NCBI GenBank assembly: GCA_902619485.1
Contig: CACNEF010000006.1
Span: 1 to 54,323, forward strand
Reading direction: 5' to 3'
Origin: an uncultured SAR116 cluster alpha proteobacterium
GTDB taxonomy: Bacteria; Pseudomonadota; Alphaproteobacteria; Puniceispirillales; Marisalimonadaceae
DNA length: 54,323 bases
Under the pieces are notes generated by a model. The model was given only the letters and a program-made list of their open reading frames with translations, did no database searches and had not been told where the DNA came from. Positions 18,031 to 29,527 of the stretch are shown one piece after another; the first letter of the stretch is position 1, and each line of letters begins with the position of its first letter. The translations under genes were made by a program, and so were the position numbers.

Positions 18031-18521
18031 AAATGTGGAAAAAAATCAATCAAGAAACAGAAAAGCTATATTTTAATTGTATTAATAAAAATTTAACAAT
18101 AACAACAGCGGAAAGCTGCACAGGTGGAATGATATCATCTGCAATTGTTCATATTAATGGCTCAAGTCAAATATTTAAATCTTCGGTAATTGTTTATTCT
18201 AACGATATGAAAAGTAAATTACTTAATATCCCAAAAGTTTTAATTACAAAAAATGGGGCTGTTAGTGAAATAGTAGCATTTTATATGGCTAAAAACTCAT
18301 TAAAAATATTAAAATCACACTTATCCATTGCAGTTACCGGAATTGCCGGCCCCACTGGAGGAAGTGTTGATAAACCAGTTGGACTTGTTTGGATTGGAAT
18401 TGGAACAAAAGAAAAAATTATTACAAACAAATATCAATTTAATGGAGATAGACTTGAAATTAGACAAAAAACTACATATGAGTCTCTTAAATTAGCTAAT
18501 AAGGTTATTTTAGAAATCTGA
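18021..18521 (+). CDS. pncC: Nicotinamide-nucleotide amidase PncC (CinA C-terminal domain)
   Basis: PncC deamidates NMN to nicotinic acid mononucleotide in pyridine nucleotide recycling. The protein is only the CinA C-terminal domain: AESCTGG at 30-36 with the catalytic Ser, a GAVSEIVA segment, and AVTGIAGPTGGS followed by KPVGLVWIGIG. The N-terminal MoaB-like/COG1058 half of full CinA is absent, which is common in proteobacteria. The ATG at 18021 lies inside pgpA; a second ATG at 18033 after the pgpA stop is equally possible. It converges on ratA with 3 bases between stop codons. Confidence 0.92.
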   Translation: MELKMWKKINQETEKLYFNCINKNLTITTAESCTGGMISSAIVHINGSSQIFKSSVIVYSNDMKSKLLNIPKVLITKNGAVSEIVAFYMAKNSLKILKSHLSIAVTGIAGPTGGSVDKPVGLVWIGIGTKEKIITNKYQFNGDRLEIRQKTTYESLKLANKVILEI

Positions 18522-18524
18522 CTT

Positions 18525-18953
18525 TCAATTATATAATTCATTAGCCCTGTTCTCAAAAGCTTTTACCATTCTTTTTACAGCTTCATTGAACAAAGTTTCC
18601 ATCAAAGTTTGTAAAAAAATAGATTTGAATTTAAAGTCAACCATAAACTCTATCTCACAGCCATCTGGATTTTCTTTAAATAACCAGTAGTTTTGAAGAT
18701 ATTCAAAAGGACCATCTTTATAATCAACAATTATTTTTTTCTTTTTTTTATCTAGAGTAATTTTTGAAGAGTAAACTTCTTTATAAATTTTAAACCCTAT
18801 TATTAAATCTGCTTCAAAAGATTTTAAAGAAGTATTTTTAACTCTTGCACCTAAACACCATGGCAAAAATTCTGGATATTTTTTAACATCTGCGACAAGA
18901 TTATATAAATTATTTGGAGTATGTTTTATTATTCTCCGCTCTTCATGCTTCAT
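18525..18953 (-). CDS. RatA/Coq10-type START domain protein
   Basis: This 142-residue protein of the Coq10/RatA polyketide-cyclase family resembles proteins that bind ubiquinone or isoprenoid-like ligands; mitochondrial Coq10 supports respiratory quinone function. The family features are visible: HTPNNLYNLVADVKKYPEFL at the N terminus with PWC, the central DYKDGPFEYLQNYW, and the C-terminal helix FNEAVKRMVKAFENRA. E. coli RatA was described as a toxin acting on ribosomes, but in alphaproteobacteria this gene sits next to lipA and a quinone role is more plausible (inference). It is the last gene of the pdh-lpd-lipA block, 14 bases after lipA. Confidence 0.85.
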   Translation of the reverse strand: MKHEERRIIKHTPNNLYNLVADVKKYPEFLPWCLGARVKNTSLKSFEADLIIGFKIYKEVYSSKITLDKKKKKIIVDYKDGPFEYLQNYWLFKENPDGCEIEFMVDFKFKSIFLQTLMETLFNEAVKRMVKAFENRANELYN

Positions 18954-18967
18954 TAAAGGTTACTTTT

Positions 18968-19906
18968 CTAATTATTTAATTGATTTATTCTAATTTTTTT
19001 TAATTTTTCAAAATCTTCGCTTGCATGAAAACTACTTCTTGTAAAAGGAGAAGATGAAACTAATAAAAAGCCTTTAGACAAAGCAACTTTCTTATATTTA
19101 TCAAACTCATTAGGATGTACAAATTTCTCTACTTTGTGATGTTTAATGGTAGGCTGTAAATATTGACCAATAGTTAAAAAATCAATATCTGCCGACCTCA
19201 TATCATCCATAACTTGATATATTTCGTTTTGACTTTCACCTAAGCCAACCATTATTCCAGATTTAGTAAAAATATTTGGATTAACTTCTTTCACTTTAGC
19301 TAATAAACTTAATGAATGAAAATATCTAGCTCCAGGACGAACAGATGGGTATAATCTTGGGACAGTTTCAAGATTATGATTAAAAACATCTGGTTTTGCA
19401 TTTATAACCTTTTCCAAAGCACCATTTTTCTTTAAAAAATCAGGCGTTAGGATTTCAATTGATGTGTTTGGAGAATATTTTCTTATATCTGCGATGGTCG
19501 CAACAAAATGATCTGCACCACCGTCATATAAATCATCTCTATCGACAGATGTTACAACAACATGGCTTAAGTTCAATCTTGCCACTGATTTAGCGACTCT
19601 TATTGGTTCCGATAAATCAAGTTTGTTAGGTTTTCCGGTTGCAACATTGCAGAATGAACAAGCCCTTGTACAAATATCACCCATAATCATCATTGTGGCA
19701 TGTTTTTTTGTCCAACAATTTCCAATGTTTGGACAACTAGCTTCTTCACAAACAGTTGTAATATTAAGATCATCTAATAAATCTTTTGTTTGGTCAAAAA
19801 TCTTACCTTGAGGAGCTTTAACTTTTAACCAATATGGTTTTTTTGGTGATATATTATCAGGTTTATTAATTTTTTCTGGATGTCTTATTTTTTTTAAATC
19901 ATTCAT
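18968..19906 (-). CDS. lipA: Lipoyl synthase LipA
   Basis: LipA is a radical SAM enzyme that inserts two sulfurs into octanoyl groups bound to E2-type lipoyl domains. Both clusters are complete: the auxiliary cluster Cys53, Cys58 and Cys64 ([12 protein letters not shown]) and the radical SAM motif CTRACSFC with Cys79, Cys83 and Cys86. The C-terminal [10 protein letters not shown] is also typical. The ATG at 19906 gives the normal [12 protein letters not shown] start and 312 residues. A TTG seven codons upstream is possible but lacks a ribosome site. Its substrates, the lipoyl domains of PdhB and PdhC, are encoded directly upstream in the same block. Confidence 0.95.
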   Translation of the reverse strand: MNDLKKIRHPEKINKPDNISPKKPYWLKVKAPQGKIFDQTKDLLDDLNITTVCEEASCPNIGNCWTKKHATMMIMGDICTRACSFCNVATGKPNKLDLSEPIRVAKSVARLNLSHVVVTSVDRDDLYDGGADHFVATIADIRKYSPNTSIEILTPDFLKKNGALEKVINAKPDVFNHNLETVPRLYPSVRPGARYFHSLSLLAKVKEVNPNIFTKSGIMVGLGESQNEIYQVMDDMRSADIDFLTIGQYLQPTIKHHKVEKFVHPNEFDKYKKVALSKGFLLVSSSPFTRSSFHASEDFEKLKKIRINQLNN

Positions 19907-19932
19907 AATAAATAATATTTTTTCCAATCTGT

Positions 19933-21342
19933 TTAGTAGTGAATTGCTTGATTATAGGCATCCAAAACTGACTCATGAATACCTTCAGAAAGCGTCGGAT
20001 GAGGAAAGATTGTGTGCATGAGCTCATATTCTGTAGTTTCTAATTTTTTTGCTATAGAGAAACCTTGTATAAGTTCAGTGACCTCTGGACCAACCATATG
20101 AGCTCCAATTAACTCGCCAGTATCCTTATTAAAAATGGTCTTAATTAAACCTTCAGAGTCCCCTAAGGCAATAGCTTTACCATTACCAATGAATGGGAAT
20201 TTACCAATTTTAAGATTAAGATTTTTAGACCTTGCTTGTGTTTCAGTCAATCCTATTGAGGCAACTTGAGGTCTGCAGTATGTACATCCTGGGATTGATG
20301 TTTTATCTATTGGTTTTAAATTTTGATGACCTGCAATTTTTTCAACGCATAAAATACCTTCATGACTGGCTTTATGAGCCAACCAAGGGCCGTCAGTGAT
20401 ATCACCTATTGCGAACACTCCCTTCTCATCTGTTTCTAAAAATTCATTAGTTACGACATGACCTTTGTCAATTTTTACATTAAAATCTTTTAAACCTAGT
20501 TTTTCAGTATTTGCAATTATTCCAATTGCTAAAATAAGTTTTTCTGAGTTTATTATTTCAACATTTTCATTAGTGATTATTTCAGCTGAAACAGAATTTT
20601 CTTTACTTGTAACTGATTTTAATACTGAGTTAGTTTTAATCCTTATACCTCTTTTTTCAAAATTTAACTTTACAATTTTGGATATATCAGTGTCTTCATT
20701 TGGTAAAATTGAGGGTAAAGCTTCTACGATTGTTACATCAACTCCTAAATCATTATAAAAAGAGGCAAATTCCATTCCAATTGCACCAGAACCAACTATA
20801 ATAAGTGATGAAGGTAACTTTGGAGGTGTCATTGCGGTTTTATAATCCCAAATATTTATCCCATCAGATGAAACAAAAGATAAATTTTTAGATCTAGCAC
20901 CAGTAGCAAGGATAACATTCTTAGCAGTTTTTTCCATATTGTTATCCTTGGTTTTTATTCTTATTTTTTTAATATTTGATCTATCTTTAACCAAACTACC
21001 AAAACCTTCAAAGACTTGTACTTTATTTTTTTTCAAAAGATGACCAATACCAGATGACAATTGCGATGCAACTTTTCTAGATCTTTTAGTTATATTATTT
21101 ATATCCATTTTTATACCAGATACTGTAAAACCAAATTCATCAACATTATCTAACATATGTCTAACTTCACTAGCTCTTAATAACGCCTTAGTAGGAATAC
21201 AACCCCAGTTTAAACAAATCCCACCTAAATGTTTATCCTCAACTAATGCAACTGACATACCTAGTTGAGACGCTCTTATCGCAGCCACATATCCGCCGGG
21301 GCCACCACCAATAACAATAAGATCATAATCAATATCTTTCAT
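19933..21342 (-). CDS. lpd: Dihydrolipoyl dehydrogenase (E3)
   Basis: E3 reoxidises dihydrolipoyl groups with NAD+ in the pyruvate dehydrogenase complex. FAD-binding GGGPGG is at 12-17, the redox disulfide at Cys43 and Cys48 (CLNWGCIP), an NAD motif [13 protein letters not shown] follows, then [16 protein letters not shown], and the active His-Glu pair in HPTLSE near residue 448. At 469 residues it is full length. It lies 8 bases downstream of pdhC, so this E3 is probably dedicated to PDH, although it may also serve 2-oxoglutarate dehydrogenase. Confidence 0.96.
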   Translation of the reverse strand: MKDIDYDLIVIGGGPGGYVAAIRASQLGMSVALVEDKHLGGICLNWGCIPTKALLRASEVRHMLDNVDEFGFTVSGIKMDINNITKRSRKVASQLSSGIGHLLKKNKVQVFEGFGSLVKDRSNIKKIRIKTKDNNMEKTAKNVILATGARSKNLSFVSSDGINIWDYKTAMTPPKLPSSLIIVGSGAIGMEFASFYNDLGVDVTIVEALPSILPNEDTDISKIVKLNFEKRGIRIKTNSVLKSVTSKENSVSAEIITNENVEIINSEKLILAIGIIANTEKLGLKDFNVKIDKGHVVTNEFLETDEKGVFAIGDITDGPWLAHKASHEGILCVEKIAGHQNLKPIDKTSIPGCTYCRPQVASIGLTETQARSKNLNLKIGKFPFIGNGKAIALGDSEGLIKTIFNKDTGELIGAHMVGPEVTELIQGFSIAKKLETTEYELMHTIFPHPTLSEGIHESVLDAYNQAIHY

Positions 21343-21350
21343 ATCATTTC

Positions 21351-22628
21351 CTACAATAGCAATAATGAGGGATTTTCAATTAAATTTTTAAATTCTGATA
21401 AAAATTCTGCACCAACGGCGCCATCAACAACTCTATGATCACAAGATAAAGTAACAGTCATAATAGTTGCGATTGAAATTTCATTGTTAATTACTACGGG
21501 TCTTTTTTCACCTGACCCGACAGCGAGTATGCAACCTTGTGGTGGATTAATTACTGCTGAAAATTCTTTAATACCGTACATTCCGAGATTAGAAATTGAA
21601 AAAGATCCGCCAACATACTCATTAGGCTGTAATTTTCCATCTTTAGCCTTGGAAACTAAATTTTTCATATCATTTGAAATTTCTAACAAGCTTTTTGACT
21701 GAACATTTTTAACAATAGGTGTTATCAATCCGCCCTCAATAGCCACAGCTACAGATATGTCAGTGTTACTGAAATATTTAGTATTTTCATTTTCCCAACT
21801 AGCATTGGCTTTAGGCACCTTTAAAAGAGTTGCGCTTGAAGCTTTAATAATCACATCATTTACAGATATTTTGTATTCATCATTAGATTTAGAGTTTAGG
21901 GTTTTTCTTACTTTTAAAAGTTCATCTATATTACAATCTAAAGATAGATAAAAATGAGGAGCTTCATTTTTAGATTTAACTAATCTTTCAGCAATAGTTT
22001 TTCTCATCGCACTATTTTTTACTATTTCAAAATTATTACTTTCTTGATTGTTTAGGCTTGGATATTCAATTTTTTTGATATCAAAATTATCTACGTCAAT
22101 TTTAAGAATTCTACCATTAGGTCCTGATCCTTTAATTGAACTTAATGGTATATCTCTTTGTTTAGCAATTCTTTTTGCTAAAGGAGAAGCAAAAATTCTT
22201 TCTAGTTTATGACTTTTAAAATATGATTTAGTTATATTAGTGGGAATTGATTTTGATATTTCATCGTTATTTTTGATATCGTTAATCTGCACAACGTTTT
22301 TTATATCTTTTTGCACTTCATTTTGTACTTCTTGTTTTATTTCTTTATTAGAATCTGAGGAGATTGCGTTCTCAGAAAGATTTTCGCCTTCAGATAAAAG
22401 GACGGCTATAGGAGAATTAACTCTAATAGATTCTTGACCTTCTGAAACTAGAATCTTACCAATAATACCATCTTCGATTGCCTCAACTTCCATTGTTGCT
22501 TTATCTGTTTCAATTTCAGCAATTAAATCACCTGACTCGACTTTATCACCCTCTTTAACCAACCATTTTGATAATGTTCCTTCTTCCATTGTAGGGCTAA
22601 GAGCTGGCATTAAGATATTTACACTCAT
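21351..22628 (-). CDS. pdhC: Pyruvate dehydrogenase E2, dihydrolipoamide acetyltransferase
   Basis: E2 is the core of the pyruvate dehydrogenase complex and transfers acetyl groups to CoA. One N-terminal lipoyl domain (lipoyl Lys43 in [11 protein letters not shown]), a charged linker, an E3/E1-binding domain (about 145-183, FASPLAKRIAKQRDIPLSSI), and a catalytic domain ending with DHRVVDG (His398, Asp402) are visible. At 425 residues with a single lipoyl domain it is of the alphaproteobacterial/mitochondrial type. Its lipoyl domain is strikingly similar to that at the N terminus of PdhB next door. Confidence 0.96.
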   Translation of the reverse strand: MSVNILMPALSPTMEEGTLSKWLVKEGDKVESGDLIAEIETDKATMEVEAIEDGIIGKILVSEGQESIRVNSPIAVLLSEGENLSENAISSDSNKEIKQEVQNEVQKDIKNVVQINDIKNNDEISKSIPTNITKSYFKSHKLERIFASPLAKRIAKQRDIPLSSIKGSGPNGRILKIDVDNFDIKKIEYPSLNNQESNNFEIVKNSAMRKTIAERLVKSKNEAPHFYLSLDCNIDELLKVRKTLNSKSNDEYKISVNDVIIKASSATLLKVPKANASWENENTKYFSNTDISVAVAIEGGLITPIVKNVQSKSLLEISNDMKNLVSKAKDGKLQPNEYVGGSFSISNLGMYGIKEFSAVINPPQGCILAVGSGEKRPVVINNEISIATIMTVTLSCDHRVVDGAVGAEFLSEFKNLIENPSLLLL

Positions 22629-22637
22629 TGAATATTC

Positions 22638-23972
22638 CTAATCTTCATTGCATACTTGTGCAGATGCACTTACGATATCAACAACTTGTGGTAAAGCCAA
22701 TTTTTCTAAATTAGCAGCATAAGGCATTGGAACATCTTTCCCTGTTACTCTCACAACAGGAGCATCGAGCCAATCAAAAGCTTTTTCGGAAATTATAGCT
22801 GAAATTTCTGCACCAATTCCAGAAAAAGGAAAACCTTCTTCACAAGTAACAACCCTATTTGTTTTTTTGACTGATTCAATTATAGTATCAATATCTAATG
22901 GACGTAATGTTCTAAGATTAATAACTTCTGCGTTTATGTTTTTATCTTTAAGAATTTCTGCAGCTTCTAAGGATTTTCCAACCATTATGGAAAATGCAAT
23001 TATTGTTACATCATTTCCTTCTTTTTCAATATTTGCCTTACCAATAGGTAAAGTAAAATTGTCATCATCTGGACAGCTAAAACTTTGTCCATACATTACT
23101 TCATTTTCTAGAAAAATTACCGGATCAGGATCCCTAATTGCAGACTTAAGAAGGCCTTTAGCATCTTTACTGGACCAGGGAGAAACAACTTTTAAACCAG
23201 GACAATGTGCGTACCAACTTGCATAACATTGACTATGTTGAGCTGCAACTCTTGATGCTGCTCCATTAGGACCTCTAAAAACTATTGGACAACCCATTTG
23301 ACCACCAGACATATAAAGTGTTTTAGCTGCTGAATTTATTATTTGATCCATTGCTTGCATAGCAAAATTAAAAGTCATAAATTCAACAATAGGCTTTAAA
23401 TTTCCAAAAGCAGCACCTATACCTATCCCGGCGAAACCATGTTCTGTTATTGGAGTGTCATATACTCGTTTATCTCCAAATTCATCTAGTAAACCCTGAG
23501 TTACTTTATATGCACCTTGGTATTCAGCAACTTCTTCTCCCATTATAAACACATTTTTGTCAGCTCTCATTTCTTCAGCCATAGCATTTCTTAATGCTTC
23601 CCTTACTGTGATTAAACTAGAATTAGCTTCAATTGAGATTGTTTTGTCATTTGTAGGTTTGGATTGGATCTTTTCTTTTTCTAAGTACGGTTTATCAGCA
23701 ATATTTTTTATTGAAGCGTGAGGTGATTCATTTGTATCTACTAACAAAGCAATAGGAGTATTGACTTTCACTCCTTCAGTGCCTTCAGGAACTAATAATT
23801 GTCCAATTTTGCCATCATCAACTGCTTCAACTTCCATGGTAGCTTTATCAGTTTCTATTTCAGCAATTAGATCTCCAGATGAAATAGAATCTCCTTCATT
23901 TACAAGCCATTTTGATAAGGTACCCTCTTCCATAGTGGGGCTAAGGGCTGGCATCAATATTTCAATTGTCAT
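22638..23972 (-). CDS. pdhB: Pyruvate dehydrogenase E1 beta with N-terminal lipoyl domain
   Basis: This is the beta subunit of the thiamine-diphosphate-dependent E1 of pyruvate dehydrogenase. It carries an additional N-terminal lipoyl domain (about 1-78, lipoyl Lys43 in [11 protein letters not shown]) and a linker before the transketolase-like domain, which begins around residue 118 ([17 protein letters not shown]). Motifs [27 protein letters not shown] and FLENEVMYG are conserved. A lipoylated E1 beta is known from alphaproteobacteria such as Zymomonas and Sinorhizobium. At 444 residues it is accordingly longer than a plain E1 beta. It lies between pdhA and pdhC with about 10-base gaps. Confidence 0.95.
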   Translation of the reverse strand: MTIEILMPALSPTMEEGTLSKWLVNEGDSISSGDLIAEIETDKATMEVEAVDDGKIGQLLVPEGTEGVKVNTPIALLVDTNESPHASIKNIADKPYLEKEKIQSKPTNDKTISIEANSSLITVREALRNAMAEEMRADKNVFIMGEEVAEYQGAYKVTQGLLDEFGDKRVYDTPITEHGFAGIGIGAAFGNLKPIVEFMTFNFAMQAMDQIINSAAKTLYMSGGQMGCPIVFRGPNGAASRVAAQHSQCYASWYAHCPGLKVVSPWSSKDAKGLLKSAIRDPDPVIFLENEVMYGQSFSCPDDDNFTLPIGKANIEKEGNDVTIIAFSIMVGKSLEAAEILKDKNINAEVINLRTLRPLDIDTIIESVKKTNRVVTCEEGFPFSGIGAEISAIISEKAFDWLDAPVVRVTGKDVPMPYAANLEKLALPQVVDIVSASAQVCNED

Positions 23973-23982
23973 TAAAACACCA

Positions 23983-24987
23983 TTAATTAATAGTTATATC
24001 AGTAAATAATTCATCTTCAGATGGCTCGGGTGAATCTTGAGCAAATTTGGCTGCTTCTGCAATAACTGATTTAATATCTCTATCAATATCCTTAAGAGTT
24101 TTATCTTCAACACCCATCTTATTTAATAGTAATTTTATATTTTCTATCGGATCAGATGTTTTTCTTATTTTATCAACTTCGTCTCTAGTCCTATATTTAG
24201 CAGGGTCAGACATTGAATGTCCTCTATATCTATATGTTTTCATTTCTAAGATATATGGCCCCTTTCCTGATCTACAATAATCAATCGCTCTTATAGCAGC
24301 ATCTCTGACTGCTAGAATATCCATTCCATCAACTATCTCAGACTTAATACCATAAGGTTTACCTCTATTAGATAAATTCTCCCCTGCTGAAGATCTATTT
24401 ACAGACGTTCCCATACCATACTTATTATTTTCAATTACAAAAACTACTGGGAGCTTCCAAAGAGAGGCAATATTGTAAGACTCATAAACTTGACCTTGAT
24501 TTGCTGCGCCATCTCCAAAATAGGTAATCGAAACATTTTTATTTCCATTATATTTATGAGAAAAAGCTAAACCGGCTCCTATTGGGACTTGAGCGGCTAC
24601 AATACCGTGACCACCAAAAAAACCCTTTTCACGACTAAACATATGCATGGAACCACCCTTGCCTTTTGAATAGCCGTCTTTTCTGCCCGTAAGCTCTGCC
24701 ATGACTCCTTTAGGGTCCATGTCACATGCTAACATATGACCATGATCTCTATAAGATGTGACAATACTATCACCATCAATTTGAGCCGATTGGATACCAA
24801 CTACCACAGCTTCCTGCCCAATATATAAATGACAGAATCCTCCAATTTGTCCCATCCCATACAACTGACCAGCTTTTTCTTCAAATCTTCTAATAAGAAG
24901 CATTTTTTTATACATGTCTTGTAATAAATTTAAATCATAGTTCATTTTTGGTTCAATTGATATTTTCTTAGCCATATTTTTATTCAT
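23983..24987 (-). CDS. pdhA: Pyruvate dehydrogenase E1 alpha
   Basis: E1 alpha binds thiamine diphosphate and decarboxylates pyruvate together with PdhB. The ThDP motif is visible as [15 protein letters not shown] followed by ENNKYGMG, and the active-site loop as [16 protein letters not shown]. The early family stretch [25 protein letters not shown] is conserved in full. At 334 residues it is normal. The ATG at 24987 has AGGAA 5-6 bases upstream, favouring it over the inner ATG five codons later. It leads the pdhA-pdhB-pdhC-lpd-lipA-ratA block and is separated by 80 AT-rich bases from ftsB, where a promoter could lie. Confidence 0.96.
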   Translation of the reverse strand: MNKNMAKKISIEPKMNYDLNLLQDMYKKMLLIRRFEEKAGQLYGMGQIGGFCHLYIGQEAVVVGIQSAQIDGDSIVTSYRDHGHMLACDMDPKGVMAELTGRKDGYSKGKGGSMHMFSREKGFFGGHGIVAAQVPIGAGLAFSHKYNGNKNVSITYFGDGAANQGQVYESYNIASLWKLPVVFVIENNKYGMGTSVNRSSAGENLSNRGKPYGIKSEIVDGMDILAVRDAAIRAIDYCRSGKGPYILEMKTYRYRGHSMSDPAKYRTRDEVDKIRKTSDPIENIKLLLNKMGVEDKTLKDIDRDIKSVIAEAAKFAQDSPEPSEDELFTDITIN

Positions 24988-25067
24988 TTTATTCCTATGA
25001 ATTTAAAGTGGATTCAAATTTACTTTTAACAAAGAATTAAATTTATTTCTAATACTAATTTAATCTA

Positions 25068-25376
25068 TTATTTAATATCAATGACTATTTGATCAGATTT
25101 TATCAATCCTAAAAGATCATATGAAATTTCAGTAATATAATCTGAGTCTAAATTATTATCTCTTAAAAGATTAATCTCAGTCATAATATTTTTTTTATTG
25201 TTTATAAGTTTATTATACTCTTGTTTTGCTACAGCTATTTGTGAATTAAGCCAAAAAATTTTCCAAACAGATCTTTCACCAAAAAAAATATGAGAAATTA
25301 AAAAAACAAAAACAATAAAAGTTAAAATAGTTAGAGAATTTGAAACAAATTTTTTTCTTATTAAATAATTATTCAT
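25068..25376 (-). CDS. ftsB: FtsB/DivIC-type septum formation initiator
   Basis: This small bitopic division protein would form part of the FtsQLB complex. One membrane helix spans about residues 13-32, followed by a periplasmic coiled coil (about 45-75: VAKQEYNKLINNKKNIMTEI) and a short C-terminal domain with DSDYITEISYDLLGLI, which matches the family ending (D..YiEEiAR..LgmvkpgE). At 102 residues it is normal. It lies 9 bases after eno; the eno-ftsB-pdhA order is typical of alphaproteobacteria and supports the call despite low sequence conservation. Confidence 0.88.
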   Translation of the reverse strand: MNNYLIRKKFVSNSLTILTFIVFVFLISHIFFGERSVWKIFWLNSQIAVAKQEYNKLINNKKNIMTEINLLRDNNLDSDYITEISYDLLGLIKSDQIVIDIK

Positions 25377-25385
25377 ATATAATCC

Positions 25386-26669
25386 TTAAGTATTCGAATT
25401 AAAGAAATCTTTTCCATAATAATGAGCATTATCTCCAAGTGTCTCTTCAATTCTAAGAAGTTGATTATACTTAGCTGTTCTGTCACTTCTAGACAATGAA
25501 CCTGTTTTAATCTGACCTGCATTAAGTGCCACTGAAAGATCACTTATAAAAACATCCTCTGTTTCGCCTGATCTATGAGAAATTATAACCCCAAAATTAT
25601 AATTTTTGGCAAGTTCGATAGTTTCTAAAGTTTCTGAAACCGTTCCAATTTGATTTAATTTTATTAAAATAGCATTTCCTGATTTTTCTTTAATACCTCT
25701 AGAAAGTCGTTTTTTATTTGTAACAAATAAATCATCTCCAACAACTTGTAATTTATTACCTAAAAACTTAGTAAGCTCTTTAAACCCATCCCAGTCATTT
25801 TCATCAAAGGGATCTTCAATTGAAACAATTGGAAATTTTTTACAGATACCTTGCCAATATTTAAAAAGTTTATCAGTATTTAATTTTTTATTTTCACCAC
25901 TTAAATGATAAAAACCGTTCTTATATAATTCACTTGCTGCAGCATCAATAGAAATAAAAATTTCTTCTCCTAATTTATATCCACTTTTTTCTATAGCTAT
26001 GGAAATATACGAAAGTGCCTCTTCAAGATTACTTATATTAGGGGCAAATCCACCTTCATCACCCACTGCTGTTGAAAGAGAATTTTCTGACAATATATTT
26101 TTTAAGCTTTGGAATATTTCCACTCCAGCTCTAAGCGCTTCAGAAAATGTTGAAAACCCAATAGGCATTATCATACATTCTTGAAAATCCAAACCATTAT
26201 TAGCATGAGCACCACCATTAATTATATTCATCATTGGTACAGGTAAAGTATTAGCTCTAATACCACCTATATAATGCCAAAGAGGTAAACTTCTAAAATT
26301 AGCAGAAGCTCTTGCAACAGCCATCGAAAAACCTAAAATAGCATTAGCCCCTAAACGACTTTTATTTTTTGTATTATCAAGCTCAATTAAATCATAATCT
26401 ATACTTTTTTGATCTAGTGGATTTCTTCCAGAAAAAGTATTGAATATTTCAACATTCACATTTTCAACTGCTTTACTTACACCAAAACCGTTGTATAAAT
26501 TTCTTTTTTTATCTCTTAGCTCATAAGCTTCATATTTTCCTGTAGAAGCTCCTGATGGGACAGCTGCTCTACCAACACTTCCATCAGATAATCTTACATC
26601 CACTTCCAAAGTTGGATTACCTCTACTATCTAATATTTGTCTAGCTCGAACATCTTCAATATATACCAT
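25386..26669 (-). CDS. eno: Enolase
   Basis: Enolase interconverts 2-phosphoglycerate and phosphoenolpyruvate. Conserved elements are [17 protein letters not shown] and VPSGASTG at the N terminus, [28 protein letters not shown], the metal ligands in [20 protein letters not shown] and [10 protein letters not shown], and the C-terminal [10 protein letters not shown] with [10 protein letters not shown]. Its 427 residues match the bacterial norm. It lies 25 bases downstream of kdsA in the tpiA-secG-pyrG-kdsA-eno-ftsB block, which combines glycolysis with CTP and KDO synthesis. Confidence 0.97.
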   Translation of the reverse strand: MVYIEDVRARQILDSRGNPTLEVDVRLSDGSVGRAAVPSGASTGKYEAYELRDKKRNLYNGFGVSKAVENVNVEIFNTFSGRNPLDQKSIDYDLIELDNTKNKSRLGANAILGFSMAVARASANFRSLPLWHYIGGIRANTLPVPMMNIINGGAHANNGLDFQECMIMPIGFSTFSEALRAGVEIFQSLKNILSENSLSTAVGDEGGFAPNISNLEEALSYISIAIEKSGYKLGEEIFISIDAAASELYKNGFYHLSGENKKLNTDKLFKYWQGICKKFPIVSIEDPFDENDWDGFKELTKFLGNKLQVVGDDLFVTNKKRLSRGIKEKSGNAILIKLNQIGTVSETLETIELAKNYNFGVIISHRSGETEDVFISDLSVALNAGQIKTGSLSRSDRTAKYNQLLRIEETLGDNAHYYGKDFFNSNT

Positions 26670-26694
26670 AATAACTCCAATTTAGGATAATATA

Positions 26695-27519
26695 CTACGT
26701 TTTTATAATTTTATCTATTTCAATCAACTTAGCTAGTAAAGGTTCAAGTTCAGACATTTTTAACATATTTGGGCCATCACTTGGAGCTTTATCAGGATTT
26801 TCATGAACTTCAATAAACAGACCTGAAATTCCAACTGAAACAGCAGCTCTTGATAATGTTGGAACATACTCTCTTTGACCTCCAGATGTAAGACCTAATC
26901 CACCAGGTTGCTGAACAGAGTGGGTTGCATCAAAAATAATGGGATATCCAAAACTAGACATTTGTGGAAGTGCGCGCATATCAGAAACCAAGGTATTGTA
27001 ACCAAAAGACGTACCTCTTTCGGTGAGTAAAATTTGATCATTTCCATTATTTAAAATCTTGTCTAATACATTTTTCATATCCCAAGGGGCTAAAAATTGA
27101 CCTTTTTTTACATTTATTACCTTTTTAGTATTAGCAGCAGCAGTTAATAAATCAGTTTGCCGACATAAAAAAGCAGGTATTTGAATAATATCTACAATTT
27201 CTTCAATTTCTTTACATTGATGTGTTTCATGAACATCAGTTAATATTGGTAAATTAAAACTTTTTTTTACATCAAATAAAATACTTAAACCCTTTTCAAG
27301 GCCGACCCCCCTAAAAGACTTTGTACTAGATCTGTTTGCTTTATCAAAAGATGATTTATAAACAAAATTTATATTTAATTTTTTACATATATCTCTAATC
27401 ATACCTGCATGATTAATCGCGTGTTCTTTGCTTTCAATAGAACAAGGGCCAGCAATTAAAAACAAAGGAAATTTATTAGAAACTTTAAAATTTAATATTT
27501 CAACAATGTTTTGTGTCAT
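26695..27519 (-). CDS. kdsA: KDO-8-phosphate synthase
   Basis: KdsA condenses phosphoenolpyruvate with arabinose-5-phosphate to KDO-8-phosphate for lipopolysaccharide, so the cell has a classical outer membrane. Motifs are [75 protein letters not shown] and [17 protein letters not shown]. Its 274 residues fit. The substrate PEP is produced by enolase encoded directly downstream. Confidence 0.96.
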   Translation of the reverse strand: MTQNIVEILNFKVSNKFPLFLIAGPCSIESKEHAINHAGMIRDICKKLNINFVYKSSFDKANRSSTKSFRGVGLEKGLSILFDVKKSFNLPILTDVHETHQCKEIEEIVDIIQIPAFLCRQTDLLTAAANTKKVINVKKGQFLAPWDMKNVLDKILNNGNDQILLTERGTSFGYNTLVSDMRALPQMSSFGYPIIFDATHSVQQPGGLGLTSGGQREYVPTLSRAAVSVGISGLFIEVHENPDKAPSDGPNMLKMSELEPLLAKLIEIDKIIKT

Positions 27520-27545
27520 TTAATACAATACCAAAATATTTAACA

Positions 27546-29192
27546 TTATAATAATCTTGACTGCTTTAAACTTGCATTAATAAATGAAGAAAAAAGTGGG
27601 TGTGGATCAAAAGGTTTAGATTTTAGTTCTGGATGAAATTGAACACCAATGAACCAGGGATGTTTTGGAACTTCAAGTATTTCTGGTAAAGAGTTATCAG
27701 GCGACATTCCTGAAAATATCAGACCAAATTTTTTAAAATCTGAAATATATTTATTATTTACCTCATATCTATGCCTATGACGTTCTGAAATAGTCTTTTT
27801 TTTGTAAATTGAACTTACAAAACTATTTTCTAAAAGCTTACAATCATAAGCCCCAAGTCTCATAGTACCACCAAGATCAGATTCTTTATCTCTTTTTTCT
27901 AATCCTGTTTTTGTTTGCCATTCTGTTAAAAGACCTACTAGCGGCAATTTTGTAATCCCAAACTCGGATGAAGAAGCATCTTTCATATTAAGAACGTTTC
28001 TTGCAAATTCAATTACAGCCATTTGCATACCAAAACAAATGCCGAAAAATGGTATATTATTTAATCTAGCATATTTAATGGCATTTATTTTACCTTCAGA
28101 ACCACGCTCACCAAATCCTCCTGGAACAATTATACCATTTATATCTTTAAAAATATTTATTAAATTTAAATTATAACCTTCTAAAGATTCAGAGTTCACC
28201 CATTTAATTGTCACTTTTACATTATTATCTAAACCACCATGATTGATTGCTTCAATCAAAGATTTATAAGCATCAATCAAAGAGGTGTATTTTCCTACAA
28301 TGCCAATATTTACATTTCCATCAGATGAACTTTGAATCTCATTTATTTTTTTCCAACGACTTAGATCAATTGTTTTTGATAAATCTAAATTAAAATGTTT
28401 ACAAATTTGTTCATCTAGTCTCTGTTTATGATAAGATATTGGAACTTCATATATTGATGAAGAATCAAGAGCTTCAATTACAGATTCAGGTTTTAAATTA
28501 CAAAATAAGGCAATTTTTGATTTTTGTTCATCTGGAATTCTGTCTTCAGTTCTACATAATAACAAATCTGGTTGTATACCCATTCCTTGCAATTCTTTTA
28601 CAGAATGTTGAGTGGGTTTAGTTTTTAATTCTCCAGCAGTCTTTATATAAGGCAAGAGAGTAACATGTAAAAAACAAGTTTGAGATAAACCTAATTCATT
28701 ACCTAATTGTCTAATAGCTTCTATAAATGGAAGTGATTCTATATCCCCAACGGTTCCACCAATTTCACAAAGAATGAAATCCTCATCGTTAATATCAGAT
28801 AGTATATATTCTTTTATTGAATCGGTAACATGAGGAATTACTTGTATAGTAGCACCTAAATAATCACCTCTTCTTTCCTTCGCGATAACGTTCGAGTAAA
28901 TTTTACCTGTTGTAATATTGTCAGATTTTTTTGCAGGAACTCCCGTAAATCTTTCATAATGACCTAAATCTAAATCTGTTTCAGCTCCATCATCTGTAAC
29001 ATAACATTCTCCATGTTGATAGGGACTCATTGTCCCAGGATCAACATTCAAATATGGATCTAATTTTCTTAATTTAACACTATATCCCCTGGCTTGAAGC
29101 AAAGCTCCCAAAGATGCAGATGCTAATCCCTTACCTAATGATGAAACAACGCCCCCGGTTATAAAAATAAACTTTACCGATGTATTTTTCAT
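27546..29192 (-). CDS. pyrG: CTP synthase
   Basis: PyrG converts UTP to CTP using glutamine and ATP. The amidoligase domain shows [54 protein letters not shown] and [11 protein letters not shown]. The glutamine amidotransferase domain has the nucleophile Cys386 in FGICFGMQ and the His-Glu pair in QFHPELKS. Its 548 residues are normal. It lies 12 bases after secG and 26 before kdsA, whose product is later activated with CTP. Confidence 0.97.
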   Translation of the reverse strand: MKNTSVKFIFITGGVVSSLGKGLASASLGALLQARGYSVKLRKLDPYLNVDPGTMSPYQHGECYVTDDGAETDLDLGHYERFTGVPAKKSDNITTGKIYSNVIAKERRGDYLGATIQVIPHVTDSIKEYILSDINDEDFILCEIGGTVGDIESLPFIEAIRQLGNELGLSQTCFLHVTLLPYIKTAGELKTKPTQHSVKELQGMGIQPDLLLCRTEDRIPDEQKSKIALFCNLKPESVIEALDSSSIYEVPISYHKQRLDEQICKHFNLDLSKTIDLSRWKKINEIQSSSDGNVNIGIVGKYTSLIDAYKSLIEAINHGGLDNNVKVTIKWVNSESLEGYNLNLINIFKDINGIIVPGGFGERGSEGKINAIKYARLNNIPFFGICFGMQMAVIEFARNVLNMKDASSSEFGITKLPLVGLLTEWQTKTGLEKRDKESDLGGTMRLGAYDCKLLENSFVSSIYKKKTISERHRHRYEVNNKYISDFKKFGLIFSGMSPDNSLPEILEVPKHPWFIGVQFHPELKSKPFDPHPLFSSFINASLKQSRLL

Positions 29193-29204
29193 TTAATAAC
29201 CTAG

Positions 29205-29513
29205 TTAATTATCAAGAGGAACAGCAGGAATTTTTGTAGAACTTTCTTCAATTGTTTTCTTTACTTCATTTGAAATCGAAGGAGACTCTTGAGAGGATAA
29301 TAATGCAAGAACTATCGAAGTTAAGAAAAAACAACCACCCAGAAATGCTGTAAGTTTGGTCATAAAGTTCGCAGTACCTCTCGCAGTCATGAAACCACCA
29401 CCGGCACTGGATCCTCCAATGCCTAACCCACCACCTTCACTTTTTTGCATTAAGACTGCTAAGATTATACATATAGCCAAAATAACATGAATAACTAATA
29501 TTACCGTAATCAT
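29205..29513 (-). CDS. secG: Protein translocase subunit SecG
   Basis: SecG is a small accessory subunit of the SecYEG translocon. Two membrane helices (about 2-21 and 52-71) flank the conserved glycine-rich loop QKSEGGGLGIGG with RGTANFMTKLTA. At 102 residues with a short polar tail it is a standard alphaproteobacterial SecG. It lies between tpiA and pyrG with gaps of 12-14 bases, the common order in this class. Confidence 0.94.
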   Translation of the reverse strand: MITVILVIHVILAICIILAVLMQKSEGGGLGIGGSSAGGGFMTARGTANFMTKLTAFLGGCFFLTSIVLALLSSQESPSISNEVKKTIEESSTKIPAVPLDN

Positions 29514-29527
29514 TTAATATCCTGTAA

